Assembly (NCBI GenBank): GCA_021737265.1
Contig: JAIPEF010000010.1
Span: 1-40,512, forward strand
Reading direction: 5' to 3'
Length of the DNA stretch: 40,512 nt
Source: Desulfocapsa sp.
GTDB taxonomy: Bacteria; Desulfobacterota; Desulfobulbia; Desulfobulbales; Desulfocapsaceae
Of the stretch, positions 35,508 to 40,512 are shown piece after piece (the stretch's first letter is position 1; each line of letters opens with the position of its first letter). Below the pieces are notes generated by a model, which saw only the letters and a program-made list of their open reading frames with translations, was not told the DNA's origin and did no database searches. The position numbers were made by a program, and so were the translations under genes.

Positions 35508-35960
35508 ATGAGCGAAACAACAATTCCTGAAGAGATAGACATTTTAGAAATCTTACGATTATTGCCACACAGGTACCCATTTATCATGATCGACAGAGTA
35601 CTTTCAATCATACCAGATCAGGAGGCGGAGGCCTTAAAGAATGTGACAATCAACGAGCCATTTTTTCAGGGACATTTCCCTGCGAAACCGGTAATGCCGG
35701 GTGTGTTGATGCTTGAAGGTATGGCCCAGGCCGGTTGTATTCTGGCGTACTGTTCCCGACCTGAAAATATCGGGACCAAACTTCTCTACTTTGCAGGGCT
35801 TGATAAGGTTCGCTTTCGCAGTCCTGTCGGCCCTGGAGACCAGTTGATATACAAAGTCCAACTTTTGAAAACGAAACGGGGGATCTGGAAGATGGCTGGC
35901 AAGGCTTTTGTTGCCGAGCAGCTGGTTGCCGAAGCAGAACTCATGGCCTCTTTTGGATGA
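35508..35960 (+). CDS. fabZ: 3-hydroxyacyl-ACP dehydratase FabZ
   Basis: 150 residues, hot-dog fold. Dehydrates 3-hydroxyacyl-ACP in fatty-acid elongation, competing with LpxA and LpxD for the same hydroxyacyl-ACP pool. The LLPHRYPFIMIDRV motif, the catalytic histidine in FFQGHFPAKPVMPGV and the glutamate in LMLEGMAQAG are visible. It lies between lpxD and lpxA, the usual position, and overlaps lpxA by four bases. Confidence 0.97.
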   Translation: MSETTIPEEIDILEILRLLPHRYPFIMIDRVLSIIPDQEAEALKNVTINEPFFQGHFPAKPVMPGVLMLEGMAQAGCILAYCSRPENIGTKLLYFAGLDKVRFRSPVGPGDQLIYKVQLLKTKRGIWKMAGKAFVAEQLVAEAELMASFG

Positions 35961-36763
35961 AAGACACCATGAGCATACACCCCACAGCTATTATTGCAGC
36001 AGGAGCAGAGCTTGATTCCAGTGTGACTGTCGGACCATTCAGTGTGATAGAGAATGGCGTAAAGATTGGAGCAGGTACAAAAGTTGCGACCCATACCCAT
36101 ATTTCCGGCCCGACTCTCATCGGCAAAGCAAACACAATCGACTCCTTTGCCTCACTTGGCGGGGCACCGCAGGATATTGGCTACAAGGGAGAACCCACTG
36201 AACTGATCATTGGTGACAACAACCTGATCCGAGAATACGCCTCCATCCACCGGGGAACAATAAAGGGTGGCGGCAAAACCATACTTGGCAATAACAACAT
36301 GATCATGGCCTATGCCCATCTGGGGCACGACTGTATCATTGGCAATCATGTGATTATTGTCAATGCCGCCCACCTCAGCGGACACACAGAAGTGGCTGAC
36401 CATGCCACGGTTGGCGGCCTGACCGGAACCCACCAGTTTGCACGCATCGGTACCTTTGCCTTTATTGGCGGAGGATCTGCAGTAACCAAGGATGTTCCTC
36501 CCTTTGCCATGGTCACTGGAGAAAGAGGACAGATGCGGATTTCCGGCCTGAACAAGGTTGGACTGCTCAGAAATGGATTCAGTCGGGAGACTATTTCCCA
36601 AATTGATGCCGCCTACCGTATTCTCTTCCACTCCGGTCTCCTCCATGAGGATGCTTTGGAAAAAGTGGAACAGGAACTTGGTGACTGCAGGGCCGTGACT
36701 GAGTTGCTGACCTTCATCAGGACCTCAAAACGCGGTGTGGTTAAACGCGTAAAAAGGGGTTAA
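35957..36763 (+). CDS. lpxA: UDP-N-acetylglucosamine O-acyltransferase LpxA
   Basis: 268 residues, first step of lipid A synthesis, 3-O-acylation of UDP-GlcNAc. N-terminal hexapeptide repeats (IHPTAIIAAGAELDSSVTVGP) form the left-handed beta helix. The catalytic histidine lies in YAHLGHDC near residue 120; HRGTIKGGGKT and GLTGTHQFARIG are also present. The C-terminal helical domain (about 190-268) is complete. Two ATGs are possible; the first, overlapping the fabZ stop by four bases, is used, and the second lies four codons later. Confidence 0.96.
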   Translation: MKDTMSIHPTAIIAAGAELDSSVTVGPFSVIENGVKIGAGTKVATHTHISGPTLIGKANTIDSFASLGGAPQDIGYKGEPTELIIGDNNLIREYASIHRGTIKGGGKTILGNNNMIMAYAHLGHDCIIGNHVIIVNAAHLSGHTEVADHATVGGLTGTHQFARIGTFAFIGGGSAVTKDVPPFAMVTGERGQMRISGLNKVGLLRNGFSRETISQIDAAYRILFHSGLLHEDALEKVEQELGDCRAVTELLTFIRTSKRGVVKRVKRG

Positions 36764-36768
36764 CTCCT

Positions 36769-37611
36769 GTGACTGTTGATCCGAAAAAAATCGGAATCAT
36801 TGCCGGTTCCGGCCAGTTCCCTCTTCTGTTTATTAAAGCAGCTCGGGAAGCGGGGCGCAGGATTATTCTCATTGCCCACCACAACGAAACCGCAACTGAA
36901 GTCGCTGATGCCGCAGATGAGGTGCAGTGGGTAAAGCTGGGTCAGCTCGGGAAAATAATCAAGTTTTTTCACCGTTGCGGAGTTGAGGAGACCGTTTTTG
37001 TGGGGGCTATCACCAAGACCAGGATATTTCGCAATATCCTTCCTGACCTGAAGGGCATAACCCTCTGGAATAAGATTGACAGTCGACAGGATGATGCTAT
37101 CCTCCGGGCGGTGGCAGATGTTCTTGAAAAAGATGGAATCCAGGTACTCGAATCAACCCTGTATCTCCGCCACCTTCTCTTTCCCCATGGGGTGCTTACC
37201 CGAAAAAAACCTAACAAAGCCCAGCGACTTGACATTGAGTTTGGCTGGAAAAATGCCAGGGCCATCGGTGCCATGGATATCGGACAATGCGTGGTGGTGC
37301 GAAATCGTTCAGTTGTAGCAGTGGAAGCCATTGAAGGAACGGATGCCACCATTGCCAGGGGCGGAGCACTGGCAAAAGAAAAGGCGGTGGTGGTCAAGGT
37401 GAAAAAACCGAGCCAGGATTTTCGCTTTGACCTTCCGGCAACAGGAGTGAAGACCATTGAGACCCTGGCCTCTGTGCATGGGGCTGTACTCGCCGTAGAG
37501 GCTGGCCAGTCGCTGCTTTTTGATCCGGAGGCCATGGTTCGTGCTGCTGACGAGGCCGGCATAGTGGTTGTTGGTGTGAGAGAAAACGAAGACGGGAGTC
37601 TCGATTACTAA
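36769..37611 (+). CDS. lpxI: UDP-2,3-diacylglucosamine hydrolase LpxI
   Basis: 280 residues (DUF1009). LpxI cleaves UDP-2,3-diacylglucosamine to lipid X in bacteria that lack LpxH. The N-terminal domain begins IGIIAGSGQFPLLFIKAAREAG. The C-terminal catalytic domain carries DIGQCVVVRNRSVVAVEAIEGTDATI, RGGALAKEKAVVVKVKKP and DLPATGVKTIE, which match the family. The start is a GTG five bases after the lpxA stop. Last gene of the lpx group here; no lpxB or lpxC is present in the window. Confidence 0.93.
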   Translation: MTVDPKKIGIIAGSGQFPLLFIKAAREAGRRIILIAHHNETATEVADAADEVQWVKLGQLGKIIKFFHRCGVEETVFVGAITKTRIFRNILPDLKGITLWNKIDSRQDDAILRAVADVLEKDGIQVLESTLYLRHLLFPHGVLTRKKPNKAQRLDIEFGWKNARAIGAMDIGQCVVVRNRSVVAVEAIEGTDATIARGGALAKEKAVVVKVKKPSQDFRFDLPATGVKTIETLASVHGAVLAVEAGQSLLFDPEAMVRAADEAGIVVVGVRENEDGSLDY

Positions 37612-38032
37612 TTCCTCATGCGGGCCACCCTCTTTGCTGCCGATTTTGCCCCCTGTCCCATGGCGGCGGTACGCACCTGAAAATGTATGCTAAAATAAAT
37701 AGATTGCCAATTTCCCTGCAACGCAAAGCCATTTGGCTGACTATTGCGGAAAGGAACTTTTTCCTTTAATTACTCCAACTTTTCTGGTATGCCATCAAGT
37801 AGTGCATTATAAAAAGATGCGACCTCTTCCGGCAGCAGTATTTTCCTCAAAGCCAGGTGATGGAACACTATAAAAATACTGGCTCTAGAGGATTTTCAGC
37901 TATAAAGCCAATTTCTTCTTTTTACCAACCATGTGGCTGGATTCCCGTCTGAGCTTCACTTAAGACCACATAAAGAGTTCAACACTTATTGCCTGACGTT
38001 TCCTATTACTATGTGTCTGTTGCAGGATAAAT
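37612..38032. other. Intergenic region after lpxI
   Basis: 421 bases without a recognised gene. A 20-codon frame (ATG at 37618, TGA at 37680) resembles nothing I know. A weak hairpin occurs at 37750-37767. Farther on, the AT-rich segment 37860-37930 holds TGGCT/AGCCA pairs and TATAAA-like sequences that may be part of the next gene's promoter, but no clear -35/-10 pair stands out. Confidence 0.5.
37750..37767 (+). terminator. Weak hairpin, possible lpx terminator
   Basis: AAAGGAA (37750-37756) pairs with TTCCTTT (37761-37767) around a four-base loop. The stem is 7 bp and low in GC, and the downstream T-run is poor, so termination would be weak. Position about 140 bases after lpxI fits an operon end. 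Confidence 0.25.
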
Positions 38033-40243
38033 ATGTGCGCTAAACGCCTCAGTGAAATTATGACACCAGGAGTTATCGGGGTTGCACCGGAGACACCTGT
38101 ATTCAGCGCCCTTAAGCTGCTGCGGAATAAAAACATCAGTTGTGTTCTGGTCCTGGAAGACAATGAACCAGTGGGCATTTTTACGGAGCGTAAAGTAGTT
38201 CAGCTTGCTGCAGAGCAGGGACTACAGCTTGAAGCGTATGCCATCAGCGACATCATGACCTCCCCGGTATTGACTGCCAACCGGGATATGGATATCTACT
38301 CCGCTTACAACCTTCTTTCCACCAACAAAATTAGACATCTGGTGGTGGTCGATGATAACAACAAACTCTGCGGCGTGGCAACCCAATCAAATATAGTTGA
38401 CCACCTCGGCTATGAATATTTCATCGAATTCAAAAAAATTTACCAGGTCATGACCAAGGATCTGGTCACTATCTCCAAAGCCCATTCTGTTGAACAGGCC
38501 CTTCAGGAGATGGCCAGAACATCCACAAGCTGTCTGGTGGTCGCGGAAAATGGACGTCCGGTGGGCATTATTACCGAACGGGACATGACTCGCCTTCTGA
38601 TCAATGGTACCAACCCCAAAGGCCTGAAAGTAGAAGAGATCATGAGTCACCCGGTTCACACCTCCCATCTCACTCTACCACTGCTGGATGCAGCCAGAAT
38701 CATGAAGGAGACTCGGATTCGACGGATCGTAGTGGTGGATGAGGATGGAAAAATCGCCGGTTTGATAACCCAATCTGACATCATCAAGGATCTCCATGGT
38801 CAATCCCTCCAGAATCTCAAACAGCTGGTGGTTGAAAAAGACCGTGAGTTGGAGCAGACAAGTAGAAAACTGGCAGAAAAAACCGTTTATCTTGACAATA
38901 TCCTCTATTCCTCAGTGGACATGGGAGTGGTGGCTGCTAATTTGAATTATAATATCGTTTATTTCAATCCTGTAGCTGAAAAAATCTTGAAAATGCCTGC
39001 CACTGAGGTGATTGGTCGTGATATCAGGACTATTCATCAAGAAAACGAAATTCTGGCGCCGCGTTTTGATAACCTTGTCGAAATGATTCAAAAGAAAAAA
39101 CGGCACGAGTTTTCCATTGTCAGGGAGAGGGCTGATGGACCCTGTTTTATTAAGGCTCTGGTTACCGGAATATGGGATCCGGACCAGAGCCTTGTCGGCT
39201 TTGTCCTCATGCTCCAGGATGTAACTGAACGCACTCTTGCCGAAACGAAGATCAAGCGGCAGACGTCAGATCTGGAGGCAAAAAATGCCGAGTTGTCAGC
39301 CCTTTATTCAGTTTCCTCCAAGATAAGCCAGACCCTGGAAATGTCCGTATTACTTGATGAGGTTCTGGCTGTAATCACCAAAATTGATATTTTCAATTTT
39401 GAACATCGGGGAGGAATTTTTATCGTTGATGGAGATGAGATACAACTCGTTTCTCAGATCGGCCTGGAGGGCAGTTCCCTTGACCATCAAGAATCCAGGC
39501 AACTCAATAACTGTCCCTGCTGCCGTGTGATCGAAAGTGGAAAAACGACTATTCTTGACAGAACGGATTTTGAAAAGGCCGGGTTGACGGGAAAGCACCC
39601 CCATGGGGCTGTTATCGTTCCCATAAAGGCCAAGGAAAAGGTAATTGGAGGACTCTGCCTGTTCACTCCACCTGATTTTTCCGGCCTGGATGATGACAAG
39701 ATCATTTTGCTCTCAACCATTGGCAGCCAGATCGGAATCGCCATGGAGAATGCAAGACTCTATGAGCAGACTCGGTTTCTCTCCCTCTACGACCCCCTGA
39801 CAAATGTGTCTAACAGGCGTTTAATGCTTATAGGGCTGGAAAAATACTTTTCCCTGGCCAAACGGTATGAGAAAGTGTTTTCCATTATCATGCTGGATAT
39901 TGATAATTTCAAAAAATACAATGACACCCATGGACACAGTGCCGGGGATCAGGTACTTATCGGGGTTGCCCAGGTGCTGCTTGACGATATCCGGAATGTC
40001 GACACCATTGCCAGGTATGGAGGAGAGGAGTTTCTGATCATGCTTCCAGAAACTCCTCTGGAGACTGCCCTGATCACCGCCGAAAGAATTCGACAAAAGG
40101 TTGAACAAAATACCGACACCACCATAAGCCTTGGTGTTGCCTCATACACCGTGAAGATGACTAAACATGAGCAGTTGATCAACAAAGCAGATGAAGCTCT
40201 ATACCGTGCCAAAAGAAATGGTAAAAATCGAGTTGAACATTAG
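38033..40243 (+). CDS. CBS(x4)-PAS-GAF-GGDEF diguanylate cyclase
   Basis: 736 residues, probably cytoplasmic since no membrane segment is seen. Four CBS domains form two Bateman modules (about 5-58, 70-125, 135-190, 200-255; each with a Dh-T or T-R-D/Q-S-D ending such as GIITERDMTRLL and GLITQSDIIKDL). A short coiled coil (260-285) leads to a PAS domain (about 285-400), a GAF domain (about 425-578, with a NNCPCC cysteine cluster) and a GGDEF domain (585-735). The active site GGEEF is at 663-667 and an inhibitory RxxD site (RNVD) at 654-657, so cyclic-di-GMP synthesis with product feedback is expected. CBS domains often bind adenine nucleotides, so energy-state input is plausible inference. 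The ATG has AGGA five bases upstream. It stands alone. Confidence 0.9.
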   Translation: MCAKRLSEIMTPGVIGVAPETPVFSALKLLRNKNISCVLVLEDNEPVGIFTERKVVQLAAEQGLQLEAYAISDIMTSPVLTANRDMDIYSAYNLLSTNKIRHLVVVDDNNKLCGVATQSNIVDHLGYEYFIEFKKIYQVMTKDLVTISKAHSVEQALQEMARTSTSCLVVAENGRPVGIITERDMTRLLINGTNPKGLKVEEIMSHPVHTSHLTLPLLDAARIMKETRIRRIVVVDEDGKIAGLITQSDIIKDLHGQSLQNLKQLVVEKDRELEQTSRKLAEKTVYLDNILYSSVDMGVVAANLNYNIVYFNPVAEKILKMPATEVIGRDIRTIHQENEILAPRFDNLVEMIQKKKRHEFSIVRERADGPCFIKALVTGIWDPDQSLVGFVLMLQDVTERTLAETKIKRQTSDLEAKNAELSALYSVSSKISQTLEMSVLLDEVLAVITKIDIFNFEHRGGIFIVDGDEIQLVSQIGLEGSSLDHQESRQLNNCPCCRVIESGKTTILDRTDFEKAGLTGKHPHGAVIVPIKAKEKVIGGLCLFTPPDFSGLDDDKIILLSTIGSQIGIAMENARLYEQTRFLSLYDPLTNVSNRRLMLIGLEKYFSLAKRYEKVFSIIMLDIDNFKKYNDTHGHSAGDQVLIGVAQVLLDDIRNVDTIARYGGEEFLIMLPETPLETALITAERIRQKVEQNTDTTISLGVASYTVKMTKHEQLINKADEALYRAKRNGKNRVEH

Positions 40244-40415
40244 GAATACCAGCGGACGGATCCCCCTCCCTTTCTCAGTTGTTTTACACATTATCATACT
40301 CCCCTGCGGCACAAATCTCGTTTCATGCCGGTCTTCTCCCAGTTGTGAAAACAGGTGAAATTCGGTAAAAAAAAGGGTTCTTCAGACGAATCTGTGGGTA
40401 AAACAAGTAAAATAG

Positions 40416-40487
40416 CACGGATGAAATTGAATTAAAGGTCAAGCCCTTCGGGTCGCTACGCGAACCTTGATTTCAATTTCATCCATG
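40416..40487. repeat. Cruciform-type palindromic element
   Basis: Perfect 13-base arms GGATGAAATTGAA (40419-40431) and TTCAATTTCATCC (40472-40484), extendable by GCA/TGC with one mismatch. Inside lie TCAAG/CTTGA (40439-40443, 40466-40470) and two small hairpins, CCC-TTC-GGG (40444-40452) and TCGC-TAC-GCGA (40453-40463). No gene surrounds it in the last 269 bases. The form suggests a REP/MITE-like element or a folded RNA; I see no other copy in the window. Confidence 0.65.
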
Positions 40488-40512
40488 CTCAATCTGTAGT
40501 TATTATTTTTCA

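Overview
The window comes from a Gram-negative bacterium. It carries lipid A genes (lpxD, fabZ, lpxA, lpxI) and a meso-diaminopimelate type peptidoglycan pathway. GC content looks mid-range by eye. The gene content (LpxI rather than LpxH, a CoA-disulfide-reductase/rhodanese protein, a FetAB exporter, a B12-type radical SAM protein, glmS next to a DUF1343 gene) suggests a deltaproteobacterial/Desulfobacterota relative, perhaps Desulfobulbales-like. That placement is inference from gene content and not a measured phylogeny.

Layout. 1-496: no gene, one dispersed inverted repeat. 497-8469, minus strand: B12-type radical SAM protein, orphan sensor histidine kinase, fetA, msrA, a small methyltransferase, fetB and a CoA-disulfide reductase/rhodanese protein. 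8596-25128, minus strand: one long dcw (division and cell wall) cluster in the order mraZ, rsmH, ftsL, ftsI-like, murE-murF fusion, mraY, murD, murG, murC, murB, ftsQ, ftsA, ftsZ, preceded by a sigma70-like promoter and a 10-bp-periodic MraZ operator. 25625-30061, minus strand: rlmE, yebC, ruvC, ruvA, ruvB, panB. 30062-30449: degenerate hairpin repeats. 30450-31176, minus strand: pyrE and a 56-residue zinc-ribbon protein. 31372-37611, plus strand: glmS, a DUF1343/NamZ-like gene, lpxD, fabZ, lpxA, lpxI. 38033-40243, plus strand: a CBS4-PAS-GAF-GGDEF diguanylate cyclase. The right edge holds another palindromic element.

How the genes fit together. GlmS makes glucosamine-6-phosphate, the source of UDP-GlcNAc for both peptidoglycan and lipid A. 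LpxA, LpxD and LpxI carry out early lipid A steps. MurB to MurF, MraY and MurG build lipid II. FtsA, FtsZ, FtsQ and FtsL belong to the divisome. RuvABC, YebC and RlmE are housekeeping genes.

The most remarkable signal is in the dcw cluster. The gene in the ftsI slot keeps the membrane anchor, the PBP dimerisation domain and a PASTA domain, but it has lost all three penicillin-binding catalytic motifs: SxxK reads as T-Q-V-Y, and the SxN and KTG segments are deleted. The partner glycosyltransferase gene ftsW is missing from its usual place, because murD and murG overlap by one base. So both halves of the canonical septal SEDS-PBP synthase are altered at this locus. Other points of interest are the murE-murF fusion, the fetA/fetB pair split by AT-rich cargo, and a palindromic repeat family whose end supplies the stop codon of the upstream gene in two places.
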